The notes under the pieces: model-generated
The model's database searches: none
What the model saw: the letters and a program-made list of their open reading frames with translations, nothing else
What the model was told of the DNA's origin: nothing
Shown here: piece after piece, positions 1 through 11,540 of the stretch
Position numbering within the stretch: position 1 is the first letter of the stretch
How the letters are laid out: each line of letters begins with the position of its first letter
Made by a program: the position numbers and the translations under genes
NCBI GenBank assembly: GCA_029237695.1
Contig: CM055269.1
Span: 32,336,956-32,400,955, forward strand
DNA length: 64,000 nt
Reading direction: 5' to 3'
Origin: Conchocele bisecta
Taxonomy: Eukaryota; Mollusca; Bivalvia; Lucinida; Thyasiridae

Positions 1-420
1 CACGGCATATTACACAGTCTGCCTAGAAATAACAACTTTTTTTAATCGATTTGTTAATGGACTGTTTTCCATCCAAGCATGCTAATGCACATATCCGTTC
101 TAGTTCTAACATGGAAGTTTTGGATCTTTTTGGGACACATTTTATTAAATAATTCTAGTTGATCAATGTCACGTTTTTTTAAGATTTGACCAGCAGTGTC
201 CCGGTGCACGGGAGACGGGAAGAAGAGATGGGGTAACTGGGTAAAACCTGGCACCGGCGATGCAGAGCAAAACGCGTTCCAGGTAGAACCAATCCACCCC
301 TGGCGGCAATCGACACACAAGTTGGAGCCGTATAGTCGGTAAAAAACCGTGATATTTTCATCCACAGAGTTGCCACATCCAGACAGCTCAAAGGCAGGAC
401 GGGGCCATAAGCAGGCAAGG
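1..420 (-). other. Unassigned open frame near window start
   Basis: Two overlapping frames are open on the - strand (365-54 and 418-179). The first would encode 103 residues with a Cys-x-x-Cys-like stretch (NLCVDCRQG) and no family I recognise. The segment is less AT-rich than its surroundings and an AATAAA occurs near its end on the same strand, so it could be the tail of a transcript. No splice-supported structure is visible; coding status is doubtful. Confidence 0.2.
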
Positions 421-2159
421 GCAGGCAGAAAAATCGACTGAGCTCGAGCTAACTTGCTGTTATGTAACTTGTTATGTCTGGTTTATTTTCATACGAAAGT
501 GTGATAACTGATCGCCTTGTAGTCATCCGTAGGTTACATATACACACAGGGCTTTTAGCTGAAAACTTGAGTATGAGTTTGTATATCAGTTGTTACTGAT
601 CTCAGTCTCTCGATCATACTTTCACTATTTATATGGATGCTATGTGACCTACCTGCAGCCGGTCTGTACTGGTTCTGCATGTATTAAACAATAGGTTCAC
701 TTACTCCTAAGAAAGAAAAATCCAACCTCGTCGACCATGTCCCCCAATATTGTTTACATACGGAGACTCTGTTTACATCACGTGACCAACAGGTTCCGTG
801 TTTTCTTTTAAATGCTTCATTTTGTTGTGTGAAAACTGGTGTTAATGTGACAGACTTAAAATATTAAGTATTTGAAATTCTAGAATTACTCCCCTTTGAC
901 CATAACCTTTTTATCCAGGTATTCTGTGATGGTTTTAACTGTCTGTCAATCAAGGGCTACCGGACATATTCCTTGTTTACACAAGTCGAGTAAACATGTG
1001 ATTGAAGGACGATACTCGTCGTTTCGTATGCGGTTCCTACACTTTGCGTAGCCCCAGCATTGCCTCCAAACATGAGCTAGCCGGGAAATGGGTTACGACA
1101 CACGGAAGATTGAATTTATCTTCCTTAACAATAATTAAACCTATATTTCCCTGAACCGCCTTCATAAAAATCGAAAACAAAATCTCACATATTCCTCCAG
1201 GATTTGTGGAAGAGTGCTATTCTAGCGTATACAATTCATATTCAGATGCTTTTGAATGAAATTCACCAATTGTTACTTGACATAATGTTTTTTCGCTCTC
1301 AAATTTCCGGTCAATTACAAGCCGGATCAATACATGAAATATTTCTTGGTGACACAAACTTGTTCACCTATTCTTCAAACATAGCTAATCTCAGGTTATT
1401 TTAATATATATAGTCACTACTGATACATAGTCATTGGCAAAACCGGCATTGTGGAGTTTTCTGATCAGTAGAGCCATTTGAATGACTAACCGTTCCAAGT
1501 CGGAACCTGTGGCAGTAGAAATGTTAAACATGTTCTTATGTAGGCTATAGAAGGAATGAAAATATAGATCAACATAAACAAGTATATGAAGTTTACAGAG
1601 ATAATATGTATCAGAAAACTTTAATGCAAATCGGAAGATTGAACGGATAGACGGACAGTGATACTGCGCCCCATTGCTCAAACAGGCGTATATAGGTTCA
1701 AAGTTCATTCCAGTAAATCGAGTGTTGTCCTTAGTAGAAAGTAGTACACAATGAAGAAATAGTGTGAAACATTTTGCTTGTTTTGAGCTAACCGTTTGTG
1801 GTTACTGGTGAATTTCGGATAGTAATTATCTGAGGTGCATATACATTAACTCCTGCAACAAAAATATTGAGATAATTTTCATTTTACTGCCTGTCACGTA
1901 CCCATACGTCACATGACCCTATCATTCGTTGATCCATTCTCGAGCGTCTGCCTTTTTATACAAACATGCCTTTCGAGTCATGGAAATGTCTTAAATGATT
2001 GTTAACACCTTGTTTTCTCCTCATATTTTATTGTCCACAAGTTAATTCATTATGAAAATGCTAGTCTGGCAGAAAGTATTCCATTATATATGTATTTTAA
2101 ATAAATCCAGGTGACATTCTTTTTCTTTAGCTTATATTTAAGAATGGGAGAATGAACGG
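421..2159. other. No recognised feature
   Basis: AT-rich sequence with only short spurious frames. No repeat family seen elsewhere in the window was recognised here. Confidence 0.5.
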
Positions 2160-2330
2160 AGGTAGAGATATTTTTAGAGAAGCCGGTAATTCGTATTTAC
2201 AGAGCAACTACGAATTATCGGTACACATTTACAGCTGGGTGAACTGGAGTAGTGTGGATAAAGTGTCTTGCTCAAGGACACAACGCACGCCGCTAGTCAG
2301 GCTCGAACCCACGACCAGGTGACACATGTT
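2160..2330 (-). repeat. SINE-like remnant
   Basis: On the - strand a polymerase III B-box-like string (GTGGGTTCGAGCC) at about 2300-2312 is followed by GTGTCCTTGAGCAAGACAC, a body motif common in invertebrate SINEs. Part of the same body (TCAAGGACACAAC) recurs at about 12913-12927. No A box is clear. Confidence 0.45.
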
Positions 2331-2390
2331 TCTGTTAACTTATATAGTGGCAACCAATGGTGGAATGTAACCTATGCAGGTCAGTCGTTA

Positions 2391-2872
2391 TTAAAGGTAC
2401 ATGCCCACTCAGTAAGCCCAAAATGTAATTTATAGGAATTAAATAAGTGTATATAACTGTGTCACTATTCCACCAGTTCTAAACGTTTACAAGTGCCCGC
2501 TATACAGATATAATCATTTAGTAACATTTATTTTACTGATTGTGACGCGCGGTGGTATCAGGCTATTTTCATATGCAAATGAGGCATGATATTTTTTAAT
2601 TATTTATACTAAAGAAATGCGTCGCCTGAAAAAATAATATTTTCGACAGATTTTAAAGTATGATCATTGTAATGTCCGTTAACATTTTAAGCAAACACGG
2701 TTATCGCCCCTGATATCAGTGTGTAAATTTACGTCTGATATAAAATGTATAATAATGCCAATCAGTACGTGGGATAATGGCGCATGAATGTTTATTTTGC
2801 CAGGAAATGTCTCAGATGATGTCTCTGATGTAATGAACATTTTGTACCTACTGAGTGGGCATGTACCTTTAA
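2391..2872. mobile_element. MITE family L, complete copy
   Basis: 482-bp element bounded by TTAAAGGTACATGCCCACTC and its inverted copy ending GGGCATGTACCTTTAA. Flanking TTAA is part of the ends, suggesting TTAA target duplication. A second copy (4671-6998) is broken by later insertions, which helps define both. No coding capacity. Confidence 0.8.
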
Positions 2873-3497
2873 ACAGACAGTTACAATTAAAGATGTTTGT
2901 TTATTGGCATACTTAATCAAAGTACTGAAATATGTTATCTCCACAAAAACTGATCACTTGCGGAACTAGAGACTGACAATTGCATACTTTCTCAATCATC
3001 ATCCAGAGGCAAATGTACGGTGATGGTGCAAACCCATTCCCATCCATACGTTTTGTTAGAGTAAATTACTGTTTGAAACTCACTATATATATATGCTATT
3101 AATGTACTATATATGAAAAGTAAATATGAAAATTGTATCACTGGTTCAAATAAGAGAAGTGGGCCAATGACACTATTTAATTATAATAGAGAAGCTGTAA
3201 CACCATTGTAGTTGCGGCAAGTAGCTCTGCAATACTATAATATACTACGGTACCGTTCATAGCATACATCATGGTAAACATGATAAAGCTATCACTTGGT
3301 AAATTCAGTTTCATACACTAACGTCGCCCGTCATAGATAGTGCCTATTTCATATTAGCTGCTGTATTCATACGCACGAAACGTCTTGATTCGTATTTTCC
3401 AGAATTTAACTGATAAACTGAGCCCAAAACTGTGAAAACTATAGAGAATAGTATTTGTAGAGTGTTAGATACAAAGCAAGACATACCAAAACGCCAT
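2873..3497. other. No recognised feature
   Basis: AT-rich unassigned sequence between two MITEs; no exon-like signal found. Confidence 0.5.
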
Positions 3498-3655
3498 AGC
3501 AGAGGCGTCGGAAGCAAATTAAAATTGGGAAGGCGAATTAGTGCTAGGGGGGTCCGATGTTTTTTTTTCAATTCTAGATGCCATGCATTACCTGCATTCT
3601 ACTGCATTTAAGAGACACCTTTTATTTTTGCCGCCCCACTTCCAACGCCTCTGCA
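3498..3655. mobile_element. Small MITE with GCAGAGGCG ends
   Basis: About 157 bp bounded by GCAGAGGCGTCGGAAGC and an inverted CCAACGCCTCTGC. It has no coding capacity and is the only copy in the window. Confidence 0.6.
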
Positions 3656-4044
3656 TAGGATAAGTTGGCACAGGGAACTATTTTCTTGGTCGTACTCGTC
3701 GTTTAGGCGTAACACGACAATATGGCTGCCCCATAGAAATTTGCGTGACATAATATGCTATCTCAAGGGAGATAACATACAACAATTGTAATCTATTGGA
3801 ACTGTTAATATTTGGTAAAATATTAAATGTATACAACTGCAGTAGTTTCCATCTTGTGTTCGTTTTTCAAATGGAGTAGTGTGCCCATATCGTTCGCGAT
3901 GTATCACAGAATCACTAAACAATGGTGGAGTGTCACCTTCGACAAATAGAGTAGTCCTAATTACGCCGCACCGGTTTCTTATATAACAAAATTGTACATG
4001 TCCTGGAGGTCGACAGATAAAGAAGTCGTTATCACATCAGAAGT
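3656..4044 (+). promoter_or_regulatory. Presumed PRDX5 promoter and 5' UTR
   Basis: This is the stretch between a MITE and the PRDX5 start codon. A TATA-like string TTATATAAC lies at about 3979-3987, some 60 bases before the ATG, which would put transcription start near 4010. An in-frame TAA at 4018-4020 closes the upstream frame, so the ATG at 4045 is the first possible start in this exon. No other element was recognised. The promoter call is an inference from position only. Confidence 0.35.
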
Positions 4045-4137
4045 ATGTCATATTCACAGGCTTTAAGGCTCGTGGCGAAGCGATTTCACTTGTTTAGGGG
4101 ATTTCAAACCAGCACAACCGCAGCCATGCCAATTAAG
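4045..4137 (+). CDS. PRDX5: PRDX5-like exon 1: mitochondrial presequence
   Basis: This exon encodes 31 residues and ends in phase 0 at a GTAAAT donor. The first 27 residues contain Arg/Lys at positions 8, 12, 13 and 18, plenty of Ser/Thr, and no Asp or Glu, which is the profile of a cleavable mitochondrial targeting peptide. The exon ends in M-P-I-K; the mature PRDX5 of mammals begins with a very similar stretch followed by V-G-D, which is exactly how exon 2 begins. Met28 sits in a usable context (G at -3), so a shorter cytosolic/peroxisomal form could start there, as the short form of human PRDX5 does. The upstream frame is closed by a TAA at 4018. The start at 4045 has A at -3. Confidence 0.85.
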
Positions 4138-4177
4138 GTAAATTACTGGCTAGAGTTAAAACTCGTATGATCAACTG

Positions 4178-4368
4178 CAGGCGCGGATCCAGAGGGGGAA
4201 AGGGGGGTGAAACCGTCGCCCATGTGTCGGGAAATCGCGTCTACGGCGATATGGCATTTACAAATTTTCACGGGGGACCACCGTGCTTACGATGCGCATC
4301 GCGCTCGTAGATGTCTGCTGACATGAAATTCAAGACCCCCCTGCAATTAGTTCTGGATCCACTCCTGA
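4178..4368. mobile_element. Family M element (GGCGGATCC ends)
   Basis: Bounded by CAGGCGCGGATCC and an inverted GGATCCACTCCTG, with G-run and C-run interior typical of a repeat seen widely in animal genomes. Related copies: 4750-5027, 22185-22395, 40224-40282, 57725-57790. Confidence 0.65.
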
Positions 4369-4749
4369 ACAGTTGCTGAGACAGTACAGTGGCGTAGCCA
4401 TTGGGTGTGCAAGGGGTGCGAAATCACCCCCTAAACATTGGCAAGGTGTGTGCTTTTTTTTACTATTAACTTAATTTTTTTTCTGATAACTACAATATAT
4501 GTGAAAACTAGCTTTAAAATAACTTTTATAAATTGTTTAAATAAATTGTATAAATTTTTTTCCAAGGAAAGATGCTCCTGCACCACTTTCCAAACTCAAT
4601 TCACTATTCGCACCATGCAACAAGAACCTACTGTCTGTTCCAGGTTTTGCTTCTGACAAAATGTTTGCTATTAAAGGTACATGCCCACACAGTAGGCACA
4701 AACTGTTCTTTATTGGAATTCAATAAGTGTATATAATTGTGTCACTATA

Positions 4750-5027
4750 CAGGCGCGGATACAGGGGGGGGGGGTGTCCAGGGAGTCCGGACCCCCCCCC
4801 CCCCCCTCCCGCTGCTCCGGCAAAAACAAGAAAAAAAAATCTACAATACTCGAATAGTTGGATGACTCTTTTTGTGGCCTAGGTGTCAGGAAATCACATC
4901 TGCAGCGATCTGGCATTTAAAAATTTCAGGGGGAAGGACCCCCAGACCCCCCGACTTTACAATTTTGCACTCGCGGAGGTCGGCTATGCCGACTTGTCCC
5001 CTGCAATTATTTCTGTATCCGCGCCTG
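4750..5027. mobile_element. Family M element nested in family L
   Basis: Ends CAGGCGCGGATAC and GTATCCGCGCCTG. The host L sequence GTCACTATTCC is split here, with CTAT present on both sides, so CTAT is a likely target duplication. Contains long G and C runs. Confidence 0.75.
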
Positions 5028-5160
5028 CTATTCCACCAGTTCTAGACATTACGAGTGCCCGCTATACAGATCGATATACTTATTTAGTAATATTTATTTT
5101 ACTGATAGTGACTCGCGTAAGTATCGGGCTATTTTCATATGCAAATGAGGCATTGTATTT

Positions 5161-5604
5161 TTGTCAAGCCCGCTTGCGGAAAGAGAGACATAGTGATAAC
5201 AATGACGTCAGGGTGTCCGTGCGTCCGTCCGAGCTTACAAATGGATACATATGTGGCTAGGAGAACAATAGCTAGGTTATGTAATATTCTATTGTTCCGT
5301 GATTTTATGTGGCTAAAAATGGGTTTATGTGGCTACAGAACAATAGGGATGAACAAAGGAAACGGTTAGGTTAGTCACATAAGTATCCATTTGTAGGAAC
5401 GTCCGTGCATCCGTCCGTCCGAAATCTGCGTTAAAGTTTTTAAATACCTTATATCTCTGCAGTACTAAGTCACATTGACTTAAAACTTCATATGCTTATT
5501 AGTCATCATCCATATATTCATGCTGTGTCCCACTCATGCGGCCCCTGTGCTCAAGGTCAAATGCCTCGGCGGGCTCGACATGCAGGCCGCGGCCATCTGG
5601 TTTA
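5161..5604. mobile_element. Left part of composite insertion, with internal MITE
   Basis: Not present in the other L copy, so inserted. It carries GTCCGTCCG runs and, at 5233-5398, a small palindromic MITE with ends TTACAAATGGATAC and GTATCCATTTGTAGG. It ends with GCAGGCCGCGGCCA (5582-5595), a motif also found in the element at 25961-27445. Confidence 0.5.
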
Positions 5605-6704
5605 ATTATTATACCCACTTTTTTAAAAAAAATGGGTATATTGTTTTCGTCACGGGTGTCCGTCCGTCCGTCCGTACGTCCGTCACGTTTCTTGTAACTC
5701 GAAAAACTTTTTCACCTTCATACCTACGCGCCTGATATTTGGTATGTAGCTTCGTTATCATGTGCAGATGCGCAAAGTGAATTTCGATTTTTGATCCGAC
5801 TCTCCATCATGGATTATCTCCCCCTTTCGGACTCACAATTTCCCATTTTTTCCTTGTAACTCGAAAAACTTTTTCACCTTCATACCTACGCGCCTGATTA
5901 TTTGTATGTAGCTTCGTTATCATGTGCAGATGCGCAAAGTGAATTTCGATTTTTGATCCGACCCTCCATCATGGATTATCTCCCCCTTTCGGACTCACAA
6001 TTTCCCATTTTTTCCTTGTAACTCGAAAAACTTTTTCACCTTCATACCTACGCGCCTGATATTTGGTATGTAGCTTCGTTATCATGTGCAGATGCGCAAA
6101 GTGAATTTCGATTTTTGATCCGACCCTCCATCATGGATTATCTCCCCCTTTCGGACTCACAATTTCCCATTTTTTCCTTGTAACTCGAAAAACTTTTCAC
6201 CTTCATACCTACGCGCCTCATATTTGCTATGTAGCTTCGTTATCATGTGCAGATGCGCAAAGTGAATTCGGATTTTTCATCCGACCCTCCATCATGGATT
6301 ATCTCCCCCTTTCGGACTCACAATTTCCCATTTTTTCCTTGTAACTCGAAAAACTTTTCACCTTCACCTTCATACTACGCGCCTGATATTTGGTATGTAG
6401 CTTCGTTATCATGTGCAGATGCCGCAAAGTGAATTCGGATTTTTGATCCGACGACCCTCCATCATGGATTATCTCCCCCTTTCGGACTCAGAATTTCCCA
6501 TTTTTTCTTTGTAACTCGAAAAACTTTTTCACCTTCATACCTACGCGCCTCATATTTGCTATGTAGCTTCGTTATCATGTGCAGATGCGCAAAGTGAATT
6601 CGGATTTTTGATCCGACCCTCCATCATGGATTATCTCCCCCTTTCGGACTTAGCATTTGGGGAAAGTGGGTATATTGCGATGGCGCGCCATCGACTTTTT
6701 CTAG
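5605..6704 (+). mobile_element. Tandem-cored Helitron-like (pearl/HINE-type) element, copy 1
   Basis: The left end has TATACCCAC, then a GTCCGTCCGTCCG run and six core repeats of about 162 bp (starts near 5694, 5856, 6018, 6180, 6342, 6511). The right end has GTGGGTATA, a 16-bp palindrome CGATGGCGCGCCATCG (6678-6693) and ACTTTTTCTAG followed by T. Subterminal inverted repeats, tandem core, and 3' hairpin plus CTAG fit non-autonomous Helitron/Helentron elements such as the pearl elements of bivalves. Copy 2 is at 54782-56229, inverted. Confidence 0.7.
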
Positions 6705-7024
6705 TTTATATTTATACTAATTAAATGCGTCACCTGAAAAATAATATTTTCGATAGATTATAAAGTATGATAATTGCACATCAAAAATAAATACAGAGTA
6801 TAAATAGTAATGTTCTTTAACATTTTAAGAAAACACGGTTATCGCCCCTGATATCTGTGTGGAAAGTTACGTCTGATATAAAATGTATAATAATGCCAAT
6901 CAATATGTGGGGTAATGGTGAATTCATGTTTATTTTGCCAGAAAATGTCTCTGATATAAAGAACAGTTTGTGCCTACTGAGTGGGCATGTACCTTTAAGC
7001 ACATTAGTCTAAATCAAAAACATA

Positions 7025-7172
7025 TTTAAATACCAGTTACTTTTTCATCAATAACAAAAAAGTCCCCCCTCCTCATTTTCAAAATGAAAAAAAAGAGAGT
7101 ATTTTATGGAATTTCATCCAATCATTTTTTTTGGGGAGGGTGACTTTTTTTGGGTATTGATGAAAAAGTAAT
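7025..7172. mobile_element. Small MITE with TACTTTTTCATCAATA ends
   Basis: TTACTTTTTCATCAATA at the left and its inverted copy TATTGATGAAAAAGTAA at the right enclose about 115 bp of A/T and C/G runs. Single copy here. Confidence 0.6.
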
Positions 7173-8130
7173 TACATGTAAATATTTTTTAGATTTAGTG
7201 TGTCGGCAGCAAAACGTGGAACAGACAGTAGCTACACCACTTGCACAGCTGTTTTAGCCACAGGTTGAAGTAACTGACCAAGGTGTATAAATGCAATAAT
7301 ATACCTAAAATATCAGTATTAATAAATTAAAAATTAATATAAATTGAGGGCTGTTTTTTTTTCCTTTCTATTACACATTATCCCTTGTAACAGAGAGCAA
7401 AACAAAAAATCACAGTCTTTATTAAATTTTGTGATTGCCGACATATAATACATGTATATAGGTGACGTAAAAATAGTCTGATTTCTCTATAATGTTTTTC
7501 ATTGTTTAATTGTACTACATTGTGTTGGGAATTTTTCTGTCATTTATGGTGTAGGCTACATGCTGCACGTTTTTCGCGTTATCATGGTTATAGGCAATAG
7601 CTTGCACTATATCGCTACACCAGTCAACGGTATAAATTTTCGGAATAACATTTCCATTTCATGCACTAAAATATGGCAATAATCTGCAGGGCGTTGACAT
7701 TCAAACTTCATTCAAGCTTTTTTGGTAGTGAGAGAAAATTGTACAATATGACACAAAACTATTACCATAAACTCACCTAATACATTGTGTATTTGCAAAA
7801 TTCTTAGGTCACTCTCCACAAAGTGGAAAGTAAACAAAGAACGCATCAAATGCAAATTTGAAAATACTACGTCATAACGTTTATGTAATGCACTGTAATG
7901 TAATTAGAGTTATGTACGGTAAGTCCAAACTAATAGGCTACCTGTTATACCCATTACTACGAGTCGTCTGAAACAGAACAATGGTATTGTAAAACTAGCA
8001 TTGCGGACACATGTTTTGTGCAATAAATTGTTACTTATTATGAAGATGCTACATGAAACTATAAGAAATTCACCCGTGCGGGACATACAGGGCGGGATGT
8101 ACGGACGGGTTTTACCTCTGGTTACGGCCC

Positions 8131-8590
8131 TGATTTGTCACATGCTCGTGATACCATTAACACGACATTGACCTTTGTCACCTTCGAAATGTCGCTGAAA
8201 CACTTGAGCCTTTTGTTACGTCAAAAAGTTTGTAGCAGTTTCTCCAACGTGTAATATCTTCAATATTACACGAAGGATTGCTTCAATACTTGGACACTTG
8301 AATCACCTGAACATTTGTCACACACTCGCGCCCCCATTAACACGACCTTGACCTTTGTCACCTTCGAAATGTCGCTGAAACACTTAACCATTTTCTTACG
8401 TCAAAACGTCATTTTCTTACGTCAAAACGTTTGTAAGAGTTTCTCTAACATGTAATATCTTCAATATCACGCGAAGGATTGCTGCAATACTTGGCCACTT
8501 GAATCACCTGAACATTTGTCACACACTCGCGCCCCCATTAACACGACCTTGACCTTGTCACCTTCGCAAATTTCGCTGAAACACTTAGCC
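8131..8590 (+). repeat. Tandem repeat, about 2.5 units of 180-200 bp
   Basis: Units start near 8134, 8314 and 8514 and share blocks such as CATTAACACGACCTTGACC and TTCGCTGAAACACTT. It runs into the duplicated segment that follows. Confidence 0.7.
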
Positions 8591-9240
8591 ATTTTGTTTT
8601 GTTCCTTTGATTCGTTTCTTGTTCTTTTTTATGGTCCAGTATGCCAGGGGGCATACCTATACCCATACTCTCTAGTTGAAAAAAATCAGAGTATTATGCC
8701 ACCGCAATGATAGTTGTCGTTGGCATATAGTGTTTACCCTGTCGTGTCCTCCGTCCGTCCATCCATCTGTCATTAGACAATTTTCCTTGTCCGGCGAACT
8801 ACTTCTACAGTTTTTGGCTGATTTTCTTCATATTCGATATACAACCCTACCATCAAGTGCAGGAGTGCGTAACGTAACTATTTTCACTCGTGACTGTCCC
8901 ACTGATACATCCAGAGTTGTGCCCTTTTTTCGATTTGAAAACATTTTTTTTCCTTGTCCGGCGATTTACTTCTACAGTTTTTGGCCGATTCTCTTCATAT
9001 TGATTCGATATACCACCATCAAGTGCAGGAGTGCGTAACGTAATTTTTTTCGCTGTCCCACTGATCCACCCGCAGTTATGCCCCTGTTTCGAGTATTTTT
9101 CCTTGTCCGGTGAACTACTTCTACAGTTTTGGCTGATTTTCTTCATATTCGATATGCAACCCTACCATCAAGCGCAGGAGTGCGTAACATAATGTAACTA
9201 TTTTCGTTGTCCCACTGATACATTCAGAGTTATGCCATTT
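8467..9240 (+). repeat. Tandem-cored element, first copy of a 1.6-kb duplication
   Basis: Contains repeated 130-150-bp units with CCTTGTCCGGCGAACTAC, TCAAGTGCAGGAGTGCGTAA and GCAGTTATGCCCC, and a CCGTCCGTCCATCC run. Bases from about 8467 to 9060 recur almost unchanged at 10077-10680 (offset about 1610). The short frames here are repeat sequence, not genes. Confidence 0.75.
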
Positions 9241-9264
9241 TTTTTATTATTTTCCCTTGTCCGG

Positions 9265-10045
9265 TGAACATCTTCAGGAAGATTTGGACAAGTTATCATT
9301 ATGGGAGCGGAAATGGAGGATGTCCTTCAACATTGATAAATGCCACATAATGCACGTTTCAAGGTCCAGAAATGTCTCTAAGACCACATACTACCTCCAA
9401 AATCAACCTCTATCAACAGTCAAGCAAGCTACCTATTTGGGTGTGGAGTTAACATCAGATTTATCTTGGTCTCCCCATATTAACAAAATAACAGGTAAAG
9501 CCAGCCAATCTCTGGGTTTTCTGAAACGAAACCTACACTCAGCCAAGCCAGAAACTAAAAACAAGCTGCCTATACTTCCATTGTCAGGCCGACATTAGAA
9601 TACAGCTCATCGGCCTGGGATCCATATACCCAGAAGATACCCAAAAGCTAGAGAAAGTACAGCGACGGGCAGCGAGGTTTGTCACTAACAATTATGACAA
9701 AAGCCCAAGGGCCGGGCACGGTCACTAACATAATGTCGGACTTACAGTGGAAGTCATTACAGTCTAGACGGCAAAATAAAGCCGCCTCTCACTTTTTTAC
9801 AAAATTGTTCACAATCACGTCGATATATCCCCAAATTTGTACTTAACTCCACACACCAGACAATCCAGACACTATCACCAATTTGCCTATCAAATTCCTA
9901 CAATTTCAGTCGACTACCATAAATACTCATTTTTCCACGAACGTCATTGTGTGGAATACACTCCCTGCCATGTAGTCAGTGCTGACACGATCTTAGATTT
10001 AAGTCAGCGCTGGCTGCACTGTCACTCCCATAAGTTGACACTCTG
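9265..10045 (+). pseudogene. Dead non-LTR retrotransposon fragment (reverse transcriptase C-terminal part)
   Basis: Translation gives LSLWERKWRMSFNIDKCHIM, then YLGVELTSDLSW and HINKITGKASQSLGFLKRNL in one frame, then SIVRPTLEYSSSAWDP, then KLEKVQRRAARFVTNNYDK and MSDLQWKSLQSRRQNKAA in shifted frames, ending near a VWNTLP motif. This is the thumb/C-terminal region of ORF2 in LINEs of the CR1/L2/Jockey type. At least four frameshifts or stops break it, and the catalytic YxDD core lies upstream of the truncation. It sits between the two copies of a 1.6-kb duplication. Confidence 0.85.
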
Positions 10046-10076
10046 CTTTTATCTTTTAACCATTAATATCGTCAAT

Positions 10077-10980
10077 AACACGCGAAGATTGCTGCAATAC
10101 TTGGCCACTTGAATCACATGAACATTTGTCACACACTCGCGCCCCCATTAACACGACCTTGACCTTGTCACCTTCGCAAATTTCGCTGAAACACTTAGCC
10201 ATTTTGTTTTGTTCCTTTGATTCGTTTCTTGTTCTTTTTTATGGTCCAGTATGCCAGGGGGCATACCTATACCCATACTCTCTAGTTGAAAAAAATCAGA
10301 GTATTATGCCACCGCAATGATAGTTGTCGTTGGCATATAGTGTTTACCCTGTCTGTCCGTCCTCCGTCCATCCATCTGTCATTAGACAATTTTCCTTGTC
10401 CGGCGAACTACTTCTACAGTTTTTGGCTGATTTTCTTCATATTCGATATACAACCCTACCATCAAGTGCAGGAGTGCGTAACGTAACTATTTTCACTCGT
10501 GACTGTCCCACTGATACATCCAGAGTTGTGCCCTTTTTTCGATTTGAAAACATTTTTTTTCCTTGTCCGGCGATTTACTTCTACAGTTTTTGGCCGATTC
10601 TCTTCATATTGATTCGATATACCACCATCAAGTGCAGGAGTGCGTAACGTAATTTTTTTCGCTGTCCCACTGATCCATCCGCAGTTATGCCCCTCTTTCG
10701 ACTACTGCTACAGTTTTTGGCCAATTCTCTACATGCTCGGTATACATTCCAACCATCAAGTGCAGGAGTGTGTAACGTAAAATTGTTTGCAGTCCCTTCA
10801 TTCCATCCGCAGTTATGCCCAGGGCTCTTTTTGACTCACAATATATATTTCTTCCTTATCCGGCGAACTACCTCTACAGATTTTGGCCGATTCTCTTCAT
10901 ACTCGGTATACATTTCAACCATCAAGTGCATGAGTACATAACATAAAATTTTCGCTGTCCCACCGATCCATCCGCAGTTA
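10077..10980 (+). repeat. Second copy of the 1.6-kb duplication plus more core units
   Basis: Repeats 8467-9060 nearly base for base, then continues with further diverged 130-150-bp core units to about 10980. Confidence 0.75.
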
Positions 10981-11090
10981 TGCCCCTTTTTTGACTCTGA
11001 ATTTTTTGTTTTCTCCAATCACCCACTCAGTGATTGTTGTTGTATTCATGAATGCTCAATAGTGGCATTTTGTTTTACAAACAATTTTCT

Positions 11091-11205
11091 AGTTTTGTTT
11101 ATTTCTCCATAAAAGTATATGTTGTTACCACTCATTAGAACCGTCTCGACGAGATGGTTCATATGAGTGGTAACAACATATACTTTCAAACCGAAAACAA
11201 GAAAA
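11091..11205. mobile_element. MITE family F palindrome
   Basis: Near-perfect fold-back centred on AACCGTCTCGACGAGATGGTT, with AAGTATATGTTGTTACCACT arms. Other copies: 24085-24259, 39715-39835, 57296-57420, and a half copy at 11760-11793. Confidence 0.7.
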
Positions 11206-11251
11206 CAGCGAAAAGATTATCCAAATTTTCATGATGTAATTGTATCTGGCA

Positions 11252-11510
11252 TGTAACCCTTACACCGCTGTCTTAATTATTTTGTCGTCTGCTGTTTATT
11301 TTCTATTTTCCATTTTTATCATCAAAAACATGCTTTGACAGCACTTTAGAATAATTTACAACATGCTTTGACAGCACTTCAGAATCATTTCCATTGGAAA
11401 TGATTCTGAAGTGCTGTCAAACCATGTTTATATTGAGAAATAAGGCAAGATATAAAAGCAACAGCAGGCGACAATTGTTGTATGTAGCGGTCTATGAGTT
11501 AATGGGTTAA
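11252..11510. mobile_element. MITE family A, copy ending 30 bp before PRDX5 exon 2
   Basis: Left end TAACCCTTACA..., inner TGTCGTCTGCTG, a central palindrome around AATCATTTCCATTGGAAATG with TGCTTTGACAGCACTT arms, inner CAGGCGACA and a right end GGGTTAA. Non-coding. Confidence 0.8.
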
Positions 11511-11540
11511 ATTGCTACCTGTGAAGCACTATCACTGCAG

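Larger units (their letters stand above)
4671..6998. mobile_element. MITE family L, copy broken by nested insertions
   Basis: Ends match the copy at 2391-2872. Comparison shows its own sequence at 4671-4749, 5028-5160 and 6705-6998; the rest is inserted DNA (a family-M element, a GTCC-rich composite and a tandem-cored element). Confidence 0.85.
4138..11540 (+). other. PRDX5 intron 1 (7.4 kb)
   Basis: This intron is made mainly of mobile elements listed separately. Parts without a recognised element are 4369-4670, 7173-8130 and 10980-11090, where nothing exon-like was found. Confidence 0.7.

Noticed and set aside
8676..9146. Overlapping frames on both strands and their copies at 10286-10941
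   Set aside because: They are translations of tandem repeat units that recur with frameshifts; no protein family fits.
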